59,673 nucleotides of DNA from Metabacillus kandeliae. Its GTDB lineage: Bacteria; Bacillota; Bacilli; Bacillales; Bacillaceae. The number at the start of each line of letters is the position of its first letter. The first letter of the stretch is position 1. The notes beneath the pieces were generated by a model. It was not told the origin of the DNA. It saw nothing but the letters and a program-made list of their open reading frames with translations, and searched no databases. The stretch spans positions 1 through 59,673 of the forward strand of contig NZ_JAJOZE010000017.1 of the NCBI RefSeq assembly GCF_021166585.1. Reading direction: 5' to 3'. The position numbers and the translations under genes were made by a program. This document shows positions 1-11,879 of this stretch, in pieces.

Positions 1-489
1 TGCGGTTTTTTATTATTTTAGTGGTGGATGGCTGTTTTATTTGGAAGGGAAAGGGTCTCTTTCCCCCTCTGAAGGGGCGGACCTGGCCCACAGTGCTTCA
101 CCGGATCAAGGGACAGTGACAGGTGTGAATAAAAAGCCGTGCTGGAGAAGGGCTCATACGCCTGAGGCCAGTCCTTTCATTCAGCAGCAGAGAGGGGACA
201 GGGATCGGGATGGATGCCCCTTCCCCTGTTCCACTGCCGCAGCGAGGCCAGGGGGAGGCTATACCCAACCCCTTGTCCCGCTTAGTTTCACTCAAACGGG
301 GACAGGGCTTTCATCGGGCAGTGAGGCGGGGGACAGTGCTCTATTAAAAGTGGGGACAGAACCCCCCACACCACTCCTCCCCCTTGGGCATATACATAAC
401 TCACAGGCACCTGACCTAAAAAAGAATCCTCCTTCATAGTTTCCATCCAGTGAAATGTGGGAAAAATAAAACTAACTAATACGAAATAG
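1..489. other. Gene-free region upstream of ctsR
   Basis: No credible gene is seen here. The first bases (GCGG followed by a T run) look like the 3' end of an intrinsic terminator of a gene left of the window. An open frame of 132 codons from 41 is G/C-rich, low in complexity, has no ribosome binding site and resembles no family I know. The stretch is instead marked by repeated GGGGACAG-like words and a small hairpin at 350-369 (GTGGGG paired with CCCCAC). Base composition is clearly more GC-rich than the flanking sequence, so it may be an inserted or decayed element. Confidence 0.6.
109..369. repeat. Cluster of GGGGACAG-like motifs
   Basis: GGGACAG words occur on the + strand at 110-116, 194-201, 298-305, 329-336 and 352-359. 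A GGGACA word on the - strand lies at 274-279, and a related minus-strand GGAACAGGGG at about 223-232. The last + copy forms an inverted repeat with CCCCAC at 364-369. Spacing is irregular, so this is not a tandem repeat. Function is unknown; it could be remnants of a small dispersed palindromic element. Confidence 0.5.
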
Positions 490-543
490 TTGAAAAAAGT
501 GCTCCTCCATTTTATATTAGTAATATAGTCAAATATAGTCAAA
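490..543 (+). promoter_or_regulatory. ctsR promoter with CtsR operator
   Basis: A SigA-type promoter reads TTGAAA (490-495), 17 bp, TATATT (513-518). Directly downstream, over the expected transcription start, is the CtsR heptad direct repeat AGTCAAA-TAT-AGTCAAA (527-543), which fits the known RGTCAAA-N3-RGTCAAA operator; a partial third repeat GTCAA follows at 544-548. The layout predicts that CtsR blocks its own operon until heat or arginine phosphorylation releases it. A strong ribosome binding site (GAGGAGGAGG) follows at about 550-559. Confidence 0.9.
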
Positions 544-561
544 GTCAAGTGAGGAGGAGGC

Positions 562-1026
562 TTGATGAGGAATATATCCGATATTATTGAACAATACCTG
601 AAGCAGGTGCTTAATACGAGCGGCAGGGAGATTGTCGAGATAAAACGCAGTGAAATAGCGGATAAATTTCAGTGTGTACCTTCGCAAATCAATTATGTAA
701 TCAATACCCGCTTTACAATTGAACGAGGCTATATCGTTGAAAGCAAAAGAGGCGGCGGAGGGTACATCAGAATTATTAAGGTGAAAATGATTGATGAAGC
801 AGATTTAATTGATCAAATCCTTTCTTTGATTGGCAGCAAGATCAGCCAGGCTGCCGGAGAGGATATTATTATAAGGCTTACGGGCGAGGAAATTCTCTCT
901 CCAAGAGAAGCGAAGATTATGCTTAGTGTGATTGACCGATCAGTATTGAATCTTGACCTGCCTTTGCGGGATGAATTGAGGGCGAGAATGATTAAAGCTA
1001 TGCTGACAACTTTGAAATATAAATAA
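562..1026 (+). CDS. ctsR: CtsR, class III heat-shock repressor
   Basis: Transcriptional repressor of the clp genes. The 154-residue protein has the family length, with an N-terminal winged helix-turn-helix (residues about 1-70) and the glycine-rich wing RGGGGYIRI near residues 62-70 that inserts into the minor groove at the operator. The C-terminal half (about 80-154) is the dimerisation domain, which McsB and ClpC target. It is first in the operon ctsR-mcsA-mcsB-clpC and lies just downstream of its own operator, so autoregulation is expected. ATG follows a GAGGAGG site. Confidence 0.96.
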   Translation: MMRNISDIIEQYLKQVLNTSGREIVEIKRSEIADKFQCVPSQINYVINTRFTIERGYIVESKRGGGGYIRIIKVKMIDEADLIDQILSLIGSKISQAAGEDIIIRLTGEEILSPREAKIMLSVIDRSVLNLDLPLRDELRARMIKAMLTTLKYK

Positions 1027-1041
1027 AAGCAGGTGAATAGC

Positions 1042-1593
1042 ATGATTTGCCAAGAATGCCATGAAAGACCCGCAACGCTGCATTTTACAAAGGTTGTAAA
1101 TGGTGAAAAGACTGAGGTGCATGTTTGCGAATACTGTGCAAAGGAAAATAATAATATGTCTATGTTTGGCGGTGAAAGCGGATTTTCGATCAATCACCTG
1201 CTGGCAGGACTGCTGAAGCTTGAGCCTGCTCTTTCAAAGTCACAGCAGCAATACCAGCGGTCAGATGACGAAATTCCCCGATGCAAACGATGCGGCATGA
1301 CATTTCAGCAATTTTCCAAGACCAGCCGTTTTGGCTGTTCTCATTGTTATAAAACATTCAGCAATCTGCTTACTCCGATTTTACGGAAGGTTCATAGCGG
1401 CAATACTGAGCATGGAGGAAAAATACCGAAGAGACTCGGGGGAAGCTTCCATACTCAAAAAAGGATAGATGCTTTGAAGGCTCAGCTGCGGGAATTCATT
1501 GAGAACGAAGAGTTCGAAAGTGCAGCAGAAGTCAGGGATGAAATTCGTTCCCTTGAAAAAAGCATGTCTTCCCAGCGGAAGGAGGATTACTGA
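1042..1593 (+). CDS. mcsA: McsA, zinc-binding activator of McsB
   Basis: Zinc-finger protein that activates the arginine kinase McsB and modulates CtsR. CxxC pairs are visible in MICQECHERP, VCEYC, RCKRCG and CSHCY, giving two zinc sites, followed by a C-terminal UVR-like motif (about residues 140-175: KAQLREFIENEEFESAAEVR) that contacts ClpC or McsB. I choose ATG 1042 because AGCAGGTG lies 6-7 bases before it; an in-frame GTG at 1033 overlaps that site and would add three residues. The stop sits 3 bp before mcsB, which implies translational coupling. Confidence 0.93.
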   Translation: MICQECHERPATLHFTKVVNGEKTEVHVCEYCAKENNNMSMFGGESGFSINHLLAGLLKLEPALSKSQQQYQRSDDEIPRCKRCGMTFQQFSKTSRFGCSHCYKTFSNLLTPILRKVHSGNTEHGGKIPKRLGGSFHTQKRIDALKAQLREFIENEEFESAAEVRDEIRSLEKSMSSQRKEDY

Positions 1594-1596
1594 TCC

Positions 1597-2685
1597 ATGT
1601 CATTGCAAAATTTCATTAATACAGCTGTCAGTACTTGGATGAGCGAGGAGGGACCGGATTCAGACATTGTTCTTTCGAGCCGAGTAAGGCTTGCGCGAAA
1701 TATTGAGCAGTTTCGTTTTCCTTCTCTTTCAAGCCGTGAAGAAGCTGAACAGATCCTTCACTTGTTTGAAGAAAATTTTGCGAGCAGGACATTTGAGGAC
1801 ATTGGCGAATTTGAACTGGTAAAAATGAATGCTCTGCAGCCTATCGAAAAGAAAGTGCTTGTAGAAAAGCATTTGATCAGTCCTAATCTTGCAGAAGATT
1901 CTCCTTCTGGTGCCTGTCTTCTTTCCAGCAATGAAGAAGTAAGCATCATGCTTAACGAAGAAGATCACGTTCGCATACAATGTTTATTCCCTGGGCTTCA
2001 GCTTTCAGAAGCATTGAAGGCTGCCAGCCAGCTGGATGATTGGATTGAAGAAAAAGTCGATTATGCCTTTGATCAGAAGCGCGGGTATTTAACGAGCTGC
2101 CCGACGAATGTCGGAACGGGGATAAGAGCTTCAGTCATGATGCATTTGCCGGCACTTGTCATCACCCGCCAGCTTAACAGAATTATCCCGGCCATTAATC
2201 AGCTCGGCCTCGTAGTAAGAGGGATTTATGGCGAAGGCAGCGAAGCCTTAGGCAATATTTTTCAGATTTCAAATCAAATCACGCTTGGCAAGTCTGAGGA
2301 TGACATTGTTGAGGACTTGATCAGTGTTGTGGAGCAGCTTATTTCCCAGGAGCGTTCAGCAAGAAATGCCTTATATGAAACCGCTCCGCTTAAGCTGGAG
2401 GATAGGGTTTTCCGTTCTTATGGGATTCTCTCCAACTCAAGAATCATTGAAACAAAAGAGGCTGCAAAATGCCTGTCAGATGTCAGGCTCGGTATTGATC
2501 TCGGCTTTGTAAAAGGAATACAGCGAAACATACTTAACGAATTAATGGTTCTGACTCAGCCGGGCTTTCTGCAGCAATATACAGGAAGAGAATTATCTCC
2601 GGGAGAAAGAGATGTACGAAGAGCGGCAATCATTCGCGAAAGAATCAAAATGGAATTAGAAACGGATGGAGGAGATCAAACATGA
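1597..2685 (+). CDS. mcsB: McsB, protein-arginine kinase
   Basis: Phosphorylates arginine residues on CtsR and on misfolded proteins, marking them for ClpCP. The 362-residue protein keeps the ATP:guanido phosphotransferase fold: [10 protein letters not shown] near residue 27, catalytic Glu in NEEDH (about 122), the conserved Cys of CPTNVGTG at 168, and [10 protein letters not shown] near 208. The C-terminal RDVRRA matches the RDxxRA pocket that binds phosphoarginine allosterically. Its TGA overlaps the clpC ATG. Everything needed for activity appears present. Confidence 0.95.
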   Translation: MSLQNFINTAVSTWMSEEGPDSDIVLSSRVRLARNIEQFRFPSLSSREEAEQILHLFEENFASRTFEDIGEFELVKMNALQPIEKKVLVEKHLISPNLAEDSPSGACLLSSNEEVSIMLNEEDHVRIQCLFPGLQLSEALKAASQLDDWIEEKVDYAFDQKRGYLTSCPTNVGTGIRASVMMHLPALVITRQLNRIIPAINQLGLVVRGIYGEGSEALGNIFQISNQITLGKSEDDIVEDLISVVEQLISQERSARNALYETAPLKLEDRVFRSYGILSNSRIIETKEAAKCLSDVRLGIDLGFVKGIQRNILNELMVLTQPGFLQQYTGRELSPGERDVRRAAIIRERIKMELETDGGDQT

Positions 2686-5120
2686 TGTTCGGAAGATTTA
2701 CAGAACGCGCGCAAAAGGTCCTCGCACTTGCTCAGGAAGAAGCAGTAAGGCTTGGCCATAACAATATCGGTACAGAGCATATTTTGCTTGGCCTTGTCCG
2801 TGAAGGCGAAGGCATTGCAGCAAAAGCGCTGATCGCGCTTGGCCTTGGCCCTGAAAAAATTCAAAAAGAAGTGGAAAGCCTGATTGGACGCGGGCAGGAT
2901 ATTTCTCAAACCATCCACTATACTCCGCGTGCGAAAAAGGTTATTGAGCTTTCAATGGATGAAGCGAGAAAGCTTGGTCATTCCTATGTAGGGACTGAGC
3001 ATATTCTTCTCGGCCTGATCCGCGAGGGTGAAGGTGTTGCAGCACGCGTGCTGAATAATTTGGGTGTAAGCCTTAATAAAGCAAGACAGCAGGTTCTGCA
3101 GCTTCTCGGAAGCAATGAATCCTCTGCAGGCCATCAGGGAGGCGGCTCAAGCAGTGCCAACACTCCAACTCTTGACAGCCTTGCCCGTGATTTAACGGCC
3201 ATTGCAAGAGAAGGCAGCCTTGATCCTGTTATTGGGCGCAGCAAAGAAATTCAGCGTGTTATTGAAGTGCTGAGCCGCCGTACGAAAAACAATCCTGTTC
3301 TGATCGGGGAGCCTGGTGTAGGTAAGACAGCGATCGCAGAAGGGCTTGCCCAGCAGATTGTAAATAACGAAGTTCCAGAAATCCTCCGTGATAAGCGCGT
3401 CATGACGCTTGATATGGGAACGGTTGTTGCAGGAACAAAATACCGCGGTGAATTTGAAGACCGCTTGAAAAAAGTAATGGATGAGATTCGCCAGGCAGGA
3501 AATATCATTCTCTTTATCGATGAGCTGCACACATTGATCGGTGCCGGCGGAGCAGAAGGCGCTATCGATGCTTCCAATATTCTGAAGCCTTCTCTTGCAA
3601 GAGGCGAGCTTCAATGCATAGGAGCCACAACTCTTGATGAGTACCGAAAATACATTGAAAAGGATGCTGCTCTTGAGCGCCGCTTCCAGCCGATTCAGGT
3701 AGATGAACCGACCGCTGAAGAAAGTGTCCAGATTTTAATGGGACTCAGAGACAGATATGAAGCCCATCATAGAGTGTCTATCACAGATGAGGCAATCGAT
3801 GCAGCTGTAAAGCTGTCTGACCGCTATATTTCCGACCGTTTCCTTCCGGATAAGGCGATTGACCTGATTGATGAAGCAGGCTCTAAAGTGCGCCTGAGAT
3901 CCTTTACGACTCCTCCGAACCTGAAGGAGCTTGAAGTGAAGCTGGAAGAAGTGAGAAAAGAAAAGGATGCTGCTGTCCAAAGCCAGGAGTTTGAAAAGGC
4001 TGCTTCTCTCCGTGATACAGAACAGCGTCTGCGCGAGCAGCTTGAAGAAACGAAGAAAACCTGGAAAGCAAAGCAGGGGCAGGAGAATTCCGAAGTTACA
4101 GTTGAAGATATTGCTATGGTTGTAGCAAGCTGGACTGGTATTCCTGTATCAAGACTTGCACAGACGGAAACTGACAAACTGCTGAACATGGAAAATATTC
4201 TTCATTCCCGTGTAATCGGGCAGGAAGAAGCCGTTGTGGCAGTGGCAAAAGCAGTGCGCCGTGCAAGAGCCGGCCTGAAGGATCCAAAGCGTCCGATCGG
4301 TTCCTTTGTATTCCTCGGCCCAACAGGTGTCGGTAAAACAGAGCTTGCGAGAGCTTTGGCGGAGTCCATCTTCGGTGATGAAGAATCTATGATCCGCATT
4401 GATATGTCCGAGTACATGGAGAAGCATTCTACTTCACGGCTGGTTGGTTCTCCTCCAGGATATGTCGGATATGATGAAGGCGGGCAGCTGACAGAGAAAG
4501 TCCGCAGAAAGCCTTATTCCGTTGTCCTGCTTGATGAAATTGAAAAAGCGCATCCTGATGTCTTCAACATTCTGCTTCAAGTTTTAGAGGATGGCCGATT
4601 AACAGATTCTAAGGGCAGAACAGTAGACTTCCGCAATACGATTTTGATTATGACATCTAACGTAGGGGCGAGCGAGCTGAAACGGAACAAATATGTCGGC
4701 TTTAATGTCCAGGATGAAAATCAAAGCTATAAGGATATGAAAGGCAAAGTAATGGGAGAGCTGAAAAAAGCCTTCCGCCCGGAATTCCTGAACCGTATTG
4801 ATGAAATCATTGTCTTCCATTCTCTTGAGAAGAAACATTTGAAAGAGATTGTAACGCTTATGTCTGATCAGCTTACAAAGCGTCTTGCAGAGCAGGATCT
4901 CGAACTGTCTATGACAGAAGCAGCTAAAGAAAAGATTACAGAAGAGGGCTATGATGTGGAATACGGGGCTCGTCCATTAAGACGCGCCATTCAGAAACAC
5001 GTGGAAGACCGCTTATCTGAAGAGCTGCTGAGAGGCACCATTGAAAAAGGGCAAAAGATTGTCCTTGACGTGGAAGATGGCGAGTTTACTGTAAAGCATG
5101 CTGAGAAGCTGGCTAAATAA
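2682..5120 (+). CDS. clpC: ClpC, AAA+ unfoldase of ClpCP
   Basis: Hsp100 ATPase that unfolds phosphoarginine-tagged or adaptor-delivered substrates for ClpP. Order of parts: two Clp-N repeats (about 1-145), first AAA+ module with Walker A GEPGVGKT near 209, an inserted UVR/M coiled-coil (about 410-470), second AAA+ module with Walker A GPTGVGKT near 546, and a C-terminal ClpB-D2-small domain. At 812 residues it is full length. ATG 2682 overlaps the mcsB stop; GGAGGAG lies 7 bases upstream. A second ATG follows at once and cannot be excluded. Transcription is under CtsR through the operon promoter. Confidence 0.97.
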   Translation: MMFGRFTERAQKVLALAQEEAVRLGHNNIGTEHILLGLVREGEGIAAKALIALGLGPEKIQKEVESLIGRGQDISQTIHYTPRAKKVIELSMDEARKLGHSYVGTEHILLGLIREGEGVAARVLNNLGVSLNKARQQVLQLLGSNESSAGHQGGGSSSANTPTLDSLARDLTAIAREGSLDPVIGRSKEIQRVIEVLSRRTKNNPVLIGEPGVGKTAIAEGLAQQIVNNEVPEILRDKRVMTLDMGTVVAGTKYRGEFEDRLKKVMDEIRQAGNIILFIDELHTLIGAGGAEGAIDASNILKPSLARGELQCIGATTLDEYRKYIEKDAALERRFQPIQVDEPTAEESVQILMGLRDRYEAHHRVSITDEAIDAAVKLSDRYISDRFLPDKAIDLIDEAGSKVRLRSFTTPPNLKELEVKLEEVRKEKDAAVQSQEFEKAASLRDTEQRLREQLEETKKTWKAKQGQENSEVTVEDIAMVVASWTGIPVSRLAQTETDKLLNMENILHSRVIGQEEAVVAVAKAVRRARAGLKDPKRPIGSFVFLGPTGVGKTELARALAESIFGDEESMIRIDMSEYMEKHSTSRLVGSPPGYVGYDEGGQLTEKVRRKPYSVVLLDEIEKAHPDVFNILLQVLEDGRLTDSKGRTVDFRNTILIMTSNVGASELKRNKYVGFNVQDENQSYKDMKGKVMGELKKAFRPEFLNRIDEIIVFHSLEKKHLKEIVTLMSDQLTKRLAEQDLELSMTEAAKEKITEEGYDVEYGARPLRRAIQKHVEDRLSEELLRGTIEKGQKIVLDVEDGEFTVKHAEKLAK

Positions 5121-5142
5121 AAGGTTTTTCTCATAAAGGCAA

Positions 5143-5251
5143 TGTTAAAGAAGGATGCTGATTTTTACGCACCTGCTGAATGAAGCGGCAGGCGGGAGAT
5201 TCACCGCCCGCCCCGCGGAAAGCCGGCGCTGATCAATAGCCGAATTTAACA
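5143..5251. repeat. Dispersed repeat, short (internally deleted) copy
   Basis: Shares its two ends with the full copy at 17493-17671: TGTTAAA start, ACGCACCTG, GCAGGCGGGAGA, then CGCGGAAAG and TTTAACA end. The roughly 70-bp central part holding the long hairpin is missing. The ends TGTTAAA (5143-5149) and TTTAACA (5245-5251) are inverted repeats. A small hairpin, GGCGGG (5191-5196) with CCCGCC (5207-5212), remains. Confidence 0.75.
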
Positions 5252-5289
5252 GAGCCTTCATAAAAGAAAAGGTTTATTGTTCTAACATG

Positions 5290-5339
5290 GAAAGGGAGGT
5301 GTACGTAAATCGTATGCCTCGCTTTCTTTCTTTTTTTTT
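5290..5339 (+). terminator. Intrinsic terminator of the ctsR-clpC operon
   Basis: A 15-bp hairpin with one G-G mismatch: GAAAG and GAGG (290-299) pair with CCTC and CTTTC (317-326), with GTACG/CGTAT inside, followed by a run of T with one C. It ends the stress operon; radA starts 53 bp later. Confidence 0.8.
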
Positions 5340-5392
5340 GGCATGATCAATAGTAAAGTGAGAATATCCAACTGATAAAAGAGAGGTACCTT

Positions 5393-6769
5393 ATGGCAAA
5401 AACCAAGTCAAAATTTATATGTCAGTCGTGCGGCTATGAATCGGCAAAATGGATGGGAAAATGTCCAGGCTGCGGTGAATGGAACACGATGACAGAAGAA
5501 ACAATGAAAGCAGCTGGCTCTTCGCGGCGCACGTCCTTCCAGCATTCTTCGCAGACCGTTCAAAAACCATCTCCCATAACAAGTATTGAAACAGCAAATG
5601 AACCGCGCATTAAAACGTCCATGAAGGAATTTAACAGAGTGCTCGGCAGCGGGATAGTAAAAGGCTCTCTTGTACTGATCGGCGGCGATCCAGGCATAGG
5701 GAAATCAACCCTTCTGCTTCAGGTTTCTTCCCAGCTCGCAGATAATGGCAGCAAAGTACTTTATATATCAGGCGAGGAATCAGTCAAACAGACGAAGCTT
5801 CGTGCAGACAGGCTTGACGTGACATCGGATTCCCTTCTCGTCCTTGCAGAAACAGATATGGAATTTATCACAAAAGCCATTGAAGAAGTGAGCCCTCAGT
5901 TTGTGGTGGTAGATTCTATCCAGACTGTATACCAAAGCGAAATCACCTCAGCCCCAGGAAGCGTTTCACAGGTTAGGGAATGCACGGCAGAGCTGATGAG
6001 GATAGCCAAAACAAAAGGCATTGCCATTTTTATTGTGGGCCATGTCACAAAAGAGGGATCCATTGCAGGTCCAAGAATTCTTGAGCATATGGTGGATACA
6101 GTGCTGTACTTCGAAGGCGAACGCCACCATACGTACCGGATACTGCGTGCTGTAAAAAACCGTTTTGGTTCTACGAATGAAATGGGTATTTTTGAAATGA
6201 AGGAAAGCGGGCTTGAAGAGGTGTTAAACCCGTCAGAAATTTTTCTTGAAGAGCGGTCAAAAGGTGCAGCAGGCTCGACGGTTGTGGCCTCTATGGAAGG
6301 AACAAGACCGGTTCTCGTCGAAATACAAGCATTAATTTCACCGACAAGCTTTGGAAATCCGAGACGGATGGCCACCGGAATTGATCATAACAGGGTGCCG
6401 CTCTTAATGGCTGTCCTTGAAAAGCGGGTCGGACTGCTCCTGCAAAACCAGGATGCCTATCTGAAGGTAGCAGGCGGGGTGAAGCTGGATGAACCGGCTA
6501 TCGATCTTGCTGTCGCTGTCAGCATAGCTTCCAGCTTTAAAGATGTGCCGACAAATCCAATGGATGCAATCATCGGCGAGGTTGGCCTTACCGGAGAAGT
6601 CCGCAGGGTTTCCCGTATTGAGCAGCGTGTTCAGGAAGCGGCAAAGCTCGGATTCAAAAGAGTCATTCTGCCTGAGGCAAACCTCGGCGGATGGACGGCT
6701 CCTGGAACCATTGAATGCATCGGAGTAAAAAGTGTATCAGAAGCACTGCAGAAAACACTTGGGGGGTGA
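5393..6769 (+). CDS. radA: RadA, branched-DNA recombination ATPase
   Basis: DnaB-like RecA-fold helicase that processes recombination intermediates and branch migration. Visible parts: N-terminal C4 zinc finger (CQSCG...CPGCG, residues 10-30), RecA-type ATPase with Walker [11 protein letters not shown] near 98, the RadA signature KNRFG near 255, and a C-terminal Lon-protease-like domain without an obvious protease role. It has 458 residues, normal for Bacillus. It lies just upstream of disA, as in B. subtilis, where the two are functionally linked in genome integrity. Confidence 0.96.
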   Translation: MAKTKSKFICQSCGYESAKWMGKCPGCGEWNTMTEETMKAAGSSRRTSFQHSSQTVQKPSPITSIETANEPRIKTSMKEFNRVLGSGIVKGSLVLIGGDPGIGKSTLLLQVSSQLADNGSKVLYISGEESVKQTKLRADRLDVTSDSLLVLAETDMEFITKAIEEVSPQFVVVDSIQTVYQSEITSAPGSVSQVRECTAELMRIAKTKGIAIFIVGHVTKEGSIAGPRILEHMVDTVLYFEGERHHTYRILRAVKNRFGSTNEMGIFEMKESGLEEVLNPSEIFLEERSKGAAGSTVVASMEGTRPVLVEIQALISPTSFGNPRRMATGIDHNRVPLLMAVLEKRVGLLLQNQDAYLKVAGGVKLDEPAIDLAVAVSIASSFKDVPTNPMDAIIGEVGLTGEVRRVSRIEQRVQEAAKLGFKRVILPEANLGGWTAPGTIECIGVKSVSEALQKTLGG

Positions 6770-6775
6770 ACGCAC

Positions 6776-7849
6776 TTGAGCGAGAAAGAAAAGAAGATTC
6801 CGAATAAGAGCCTTTCTGAAATCCTGCAGTTTATGGCGCCTGGCACCCCGATCAGAGAAGGCATTGAGAATGTCCTCAGAGCAAAAACCGGCGGACTGAT
6901 CGTGATAGGCTACAACGATAAAATCAAAGAAGTAGTAGATGGCGGGTTTCATATTCATTCTCCCTTTTCGCCTGCCCATTTATATGAGCTCGCGAAAATG
7001 GACGGTGCGATCATCTTGAATGATTCAAGCCAAAAGATCCTGTTCGCCAATGCGCAGCTGATGCCGAATCCATCCATTTCCTCCACTGAAACGGGAATGA
7101 GGCACCGCACGGCTGAGAGAGTGGCAAAGCAGACAGGCACACTTGTTATTGCCATCTCTCAGCGGAGAAATGTGATTACGCTTTATTTTGGTGAGAAAAA
7201 ATATGCCCTGCGGGATATCGGTGTGATTTTGACGAAGGCAAATCAAGCGATACAAACGCTTGAAAAATATAAAACAGTTTTAGATCAGTCCATTCTGAAT
7301 CTCAGTTCGTCTGAGTTTGAAGAGCTCGTCACATACAGTGAAGTCATTCATGTGCTGCACAGAGTTGAGATGGTGCTCAGAATTAAAAATGAAATTCTCG
7401 ATTATGTGAATGAGTTAGGCTCTGAAGGAAAGCTGATCCGGCTTCAGATGAGCGAACTTCTTATCGATATTGAAGAGGAAGCAGAGCTGCTGATTAAGGA
7501 TTACAGCCAGGAAGCGTCCGTTGATCAGCGCAAAACTCTTAAACAGCTGCAGGAGCTTGCCAAAAATGATCTTCTTGAGGATACAGCACTTCTGCGGCTG
7601 CTTGGGATTTCCTATCTGACTGATTTGGAATCTCCTGTTATGCCCAGAGGGTACCGGATGCTCCATAAAATACCCCGCCTTCCCACAATGGTCATAAATA
7701 ATTTAGTCGTTAAGTTTAAAAATTTGAAACAAATTGCTTTGGCATCCGTAGAAGAGTTAGACGAAGTAGATGGAATAGGGGAAATAAGGGCGAGAAAAAT
7801 CAAGGATGGCATTAAGCGTCTTCAGGAGCAGCTTTTAACAGGACGCTGA
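6776..7849 (+). CDS. disA: DisA, diadenylate cyclase and DNA-integrity scanner
   Basis: Makes c-di-AMP from two ATP and scans DNA; activity drops on branched DNA, delaying sporulation. The DAC domain (about 20-145) carries DGAIIL and the RHR of [10 protein letters not shown]; a helical spine follows, and the C-terminus (about 290-357) has the helix-hairpin-helix [13 protein letters not shown]. Start is TTG at 6776, preceded by GGGGGGTGAA; no better ATG exists. Only 6 bp separate it from radA, so co-transcription is expected. Confidence 0.96.
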   Translation: MSEKEKKIPNKSLSEILQFMAPGTPIREGIENVLRAKTGGLIVIGYNDKIKEVVDGGFHIHSPFSPAHLYELAKMDGAIILNDSSQKILFANAQLMPNPSISSTETGMRHRTAERVAKQTGTLVIAISQRRNVITLYFGEKKYALRDIGVILTKANQAIQTLEKYKTVLDQSILNLSSSEFEELVTYSEVIHVLHRVEMVLRIKNEILDYVNELGSEGKLIRLQMSELLIDIEEEAELLIKDYSQEASVDQRKTLKQLQELAKNDLLEDTALLRLLGISYLTDLESPVMPRGYRMLHKIPRLPTMVINNLVVKFKNLKQIALASVEELDEVDGIGEIRARKIKDGIKRLQEQLLTGR

Positions 7850-8032
7850 ATGGCGGCAGGTTTTTTGAACTCTTCTGCTTCGGTTTTACTTGAAAGAAGA
7901 ACGGGTATACAGAGAGGTACTTGGATAGAATTTGCCGGTAAAATGTCAAAGAGGTTACAAATTTTGAAAATCTGTACATTGAACGTTTTAATTATCATAA
8001 AGTGATTATAATGGTTAAAAGGAGGTGAAGGT

Positions 8033-9133
8033 ATGTTACAACGGATTGTCCAAGTCTTTTTCGTGCTGGTTGGCGGTATTTTGGGGATTTTCTTTATGCC
8101 GGCTTTAATGAGGCTATTAAATATGCAGGACATACCTTTTTTGAATACGCCTTATACATTGGCGATATTAGGAGCCATTATCTTTTATCTTGCTACGTTT
8201 TGGCTTGTGGAAGGTGTAGTGAACTGGATCAAGCGGCTGGAAGAATCCCTTGTTAAAGCACCTGTTACGGATGTTTTATTCGGAAGTCTGGGTTTGGTTT
8301 TTGGACTAATAATTGCTTTTCTTCTTGTTAATGTTATCCCATTCAAAGATGTGCCGTATCAGGCCATCGGCATGATTATTCAAATCTTTCTTGCAATCCT
8401 GCTCGGCTATCTTGGTTTTCAGGTTGGCTTCAAGAAAAAGGACGAGCTTGTGAATCTGTTTTCCATTACAAACAGAATCAGCAAGAAAAAAGGGTCAAAT
8501 GATGAAGAATCTGAACATGAAGAGAAAAAGCTTAAAATCCTTGATACAAGCGTCATTATTGACGGAAGGATTGCAGACATCTGCCAGACAGGTTTCCTGG
8601 AGGGAACCATCGTTATTCCTCAATTTGTCCTTGAGGAGCTGCAGCATATTGCCGATTCGTCTGATGTATTGAAACGGAACAGAGGACGCCGCGGACTGGA
8701 TATTTTAAACCGCATTCAAAAAGAGCTTGCCATCAATGTGGAAATTTATGAAGGCGACTTTGAAGATATTCAGGAGGTTGACAGTAAGCTGGTTAAACTG
8801 GCTAAATTAACTCAAGGGGTTGTTGTAACCAACGACTTTAACCTGAATAAAGTTTGCGAGCTGCAAAAAGTTGCTGTCCTGAACATCAATGATCTGGCAA
8901 ATGCCGTGAAGCCGGTCGTTCTTCCAGGTGAAGAAATGAAGGTGCAGGTTATAAAGGACGGAAAAGAGCACAATCAGGGTGTCGCTTATCTTGATGACGG
9001 TACAATGATCGTCGTTGAAAGCGGCCGTGATTATATTGGCAAGCACATCGATGTGCTCGTCACAAGCGTGCTCCAGACTTCTGCAGGCAGAATGATTTTT
9101 GCCAAGCCGAAGCTTCTTGAAAAAGCACTCTAA
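8033..9133 (+). CDS. yacL: YacL, membrane-anchored PIN-TRAM domain protein
   Basis: Four hydrophobic segments (about residues 5-25, 40-60, 80-105, 110-130) anchor the protein, then a charged linker leads to a PIN-type nuclease fold (starting [16 protein letters not shown] near 167; conserved Asp in DTS and in NDFNLNK) and a C-terminal TRAM RNA-binding domain (about 290-350). Substrate is not known to me. It sits between disA and ispD as in B. subtilis, with a strong GGAGGTGAAGG site before ATG. Confidence 0.9.
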   Translation: MLQRIVQVFFVLVGGILGIFFMPALMRLLNMQDIPFLNTPYTLAILGAIIFYLATFWLVEGVVNWIKRLEESLVKAPVTDVLFGSLGLVFGLIIAFLLVNVIPFKDVPYQAIGMIIQIFLAILLGYLGFQVGFKKKDELVNLFSITNRISKKKGSNDEESEHEEKKLKILDTSVIIDGRIADICQTGFLEGTIVIPQFVLEELQHIADSSDVLKRNRGRRGLDILNRIQKELAINVEIYEGDFEDIQEVDSKLVKLAKLTQGVVVTNDFNLNKVCELQKVAVLNINDLANAVKPVVLPGEEMKVQVIKDGKEHNQGVAYLDDGTMIVVESGRDYIGKHIDVLVTSVLQTSAGRMIFAKPKLLEKAL

Positions 9134-10317
<1,184 letters not shown>

Positions 10318-10388
10318 AAGCATGCCTGATTGGTGATAAAATAAAGGAATGATTTCAAAGAGCCTTACACCTACGGAGGTATAATATA

Positions 10389-11846
10389 ATGGGAAATGAA
10401 GTTCGGGTTCGCTATGCACCGAGCCCAACAGGATATTTACATATCGGTAACGCCAGAACGGCCTTGTTCAATTATCTATTTGCAAGAAGCCAAAATGGGA
10501 AGTTCATCATCCGCATTGAGGATACTGACCAAAAGCGGAATATTGAAGGCGGAGAAGAAAGCCAGCTGAAATATTTGAAGTGGCTTGGCATTGACTGGGA
10601 TGAAAGCATTGATGAGGGCGGAGAATACGGACCGTACAGACAGTCTGAACGCAATGATATTTATAAGGAGCTTTACGATCAGCTGCTTGAAAAGGATCTT
10701 GCTTACAAATGCTACTGCACAGAAGAAGAGCTTGAGCAGGAGCGGGAAGAGCAGACAGCACGCGGTGAAGCTCCGCGCTATTCCGGAAAATGCTCTCATC
10801 TTACAGCAGAAGAGCGGGAAAAGCTTGAGCAGGAAGGCAGAAAGCCGAGCATCCGCTTCCGTGTTCCTCAAGGGCAGGTTCTTTCCTTCAATGATATCGT
10901 AAAGGATGAAGTGTCTTTTGAATCTGATGGCTTTGGTGATTTTGTCATTGTCAAAAAAGATGGAATTCCGACTTACAACTTTGCTGTAGCAGTTGATGAC
11001 CACCTAATGAAAATTACGCACGTGCTGCGCGGAGATGATCATATTTCCAACACACCGAAGCAGATGATGATTTATCATGCATTCGGCTGGGATACACCAG
11101 TTTTCGGCCATATGACACTGATTGTGAACGAAAGCCGGAAAAAATTGAGCAAGCGCGATGCCTCGATCATTCAGTTTATTGAACAATATAAGGATCTTGG
11201 ATACTTGCCTGAAGCGCTTTTTAACTTTATTGCCATGCTTGGCTGGTCTCCTGTCGGCGAGGATGAAATTTTCTCAAAAGAGCAGTTCATTGATATCTTT
11301 GATCCGGAGCGCTTGTCCAAATCCCCGGCTGTTTTTGATACACAGAAGCTGGCTTGGCTGAACAATCAGTACATGAAAAACCTGGAAATGGCAGAAGTAG
11401 CAGAGCTTGCTCTTCCGCATCTCGTTAAAGCAGGGAAAATCAGTGAAAATATGCCTGAGGAAGAGAAAGAATGGGCCATCAAGCTTGTTGGACTCTATCA
11501 GGAACAAATGAGCTATGGTGCGGAAATTGTAGAGCTGTCTGAAATGTTCTTCAAGACAGAGATTGACTATAACCGCGAAGCAAGAAGCATCCTTGATGAA
11601 GAGCAGGTTCCTGAAGTGATGCAGGCATTCAAAGAGGAGCTGGAAGGCCTTGAAGAGTTTACTGCGGGCAACATTAAATCAAGCCTGAAGGCTGTTCAAA
11701 AAACAACAGGCCATAAAGGCAAGAAGCTGTTCATGCCTGTCCGGGTTGCTGTTACAGGTCAATCACACGGGCCGGAGCTTCCGCTCGCCATCGAACTTTT
11801 AGGAAAAGAAAAAGTTTTAGCCCGGTTAACAAGTGTATTAAGTTAA
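10389..11846 (+). CDS. gltX: GltX, glutamyl-tRNA synthetase
   Basis: Class I synthetase charging tRNA-Glu; in Bacillus it is normally non-discriminating and also charges tRNA-Gln for amidation by GatCAB. HIGH motif appears as [13 protein letters not shown] (residues 16-28) and KMSKS as KLSKRD near 255. A Cys/His-type zinc region occurs at CYCTEEEL through CSH (about 108-138). 485 residues, full length. It has its own site TACGGAGG and sits upstream of the Cys T-box, matching the gltX-cysE-cysS order. Confidence 0.96.
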   Translation: MGNEVRVRYAPSPTGYLHIGNARTALFNYLFARSQNGKFIIRIEDTDQKRNIEGGEESQLKYLKWLGIDWDESIDEGGEYGPYRQSERNDIYKELYDQLLEKDLAYKCYCTEEELEQEREEQTARGEAPRYSGKCSHLTAEEREKLEQEGRKPSIRFRVPQGQVLSFNDIVKDEVSFESDGFGDFVIVKKDGIPTYNFAVAVDDHLMKITHVLRGDDHISNTPKQMMIYHAFGWDTPVFGHMTLIVNESRKKLSKRDASIIQFIEQYKDLGYLPEALFNFIAMLGWSPVGEDEIFSKEQFIDIFDPERLSKSPAVFDTQKLAWLNNQYMKNLEMAEVAELALPHLVKAGKISENMPEEEKEWAIKLVGLYQEQMSYGAEIVELSEMFFKTEIDYNREARSILDEEQVPEVMQAFKEELEGLEEFTAGNIKSSLKAVQKTTGHKGKKLFMPVRVAVTGQSHGPELPLAIELLGKEKVLARLTSVLS

Positions 11847-11879
11847 CTTTTTGCCTAAAATATAATATAGTATAAGAAA

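Noticed and set aside
41-439. 132-codon open frame upstream of ctsR
   Set aside because: No ribosome binding site, low-complexity Pro/Gly/Ser content, overlaps the GGGGACAG repeats and has an equally long frame on the other strand; looks like chance in GC-rich DNA.
2682-3120. Internal direct repeat in the clpC N-terminal coding region
   Set aside because: This is the normal duplicated Clp-N motif of the family, not a mobile or tandem repeat.
7964-8012. Promoter for yacL (TTGAAC and TATAAT)
   Set aside because: The two hexamers are 22 bp apart and no alternative -35 gives acceptable spacing.
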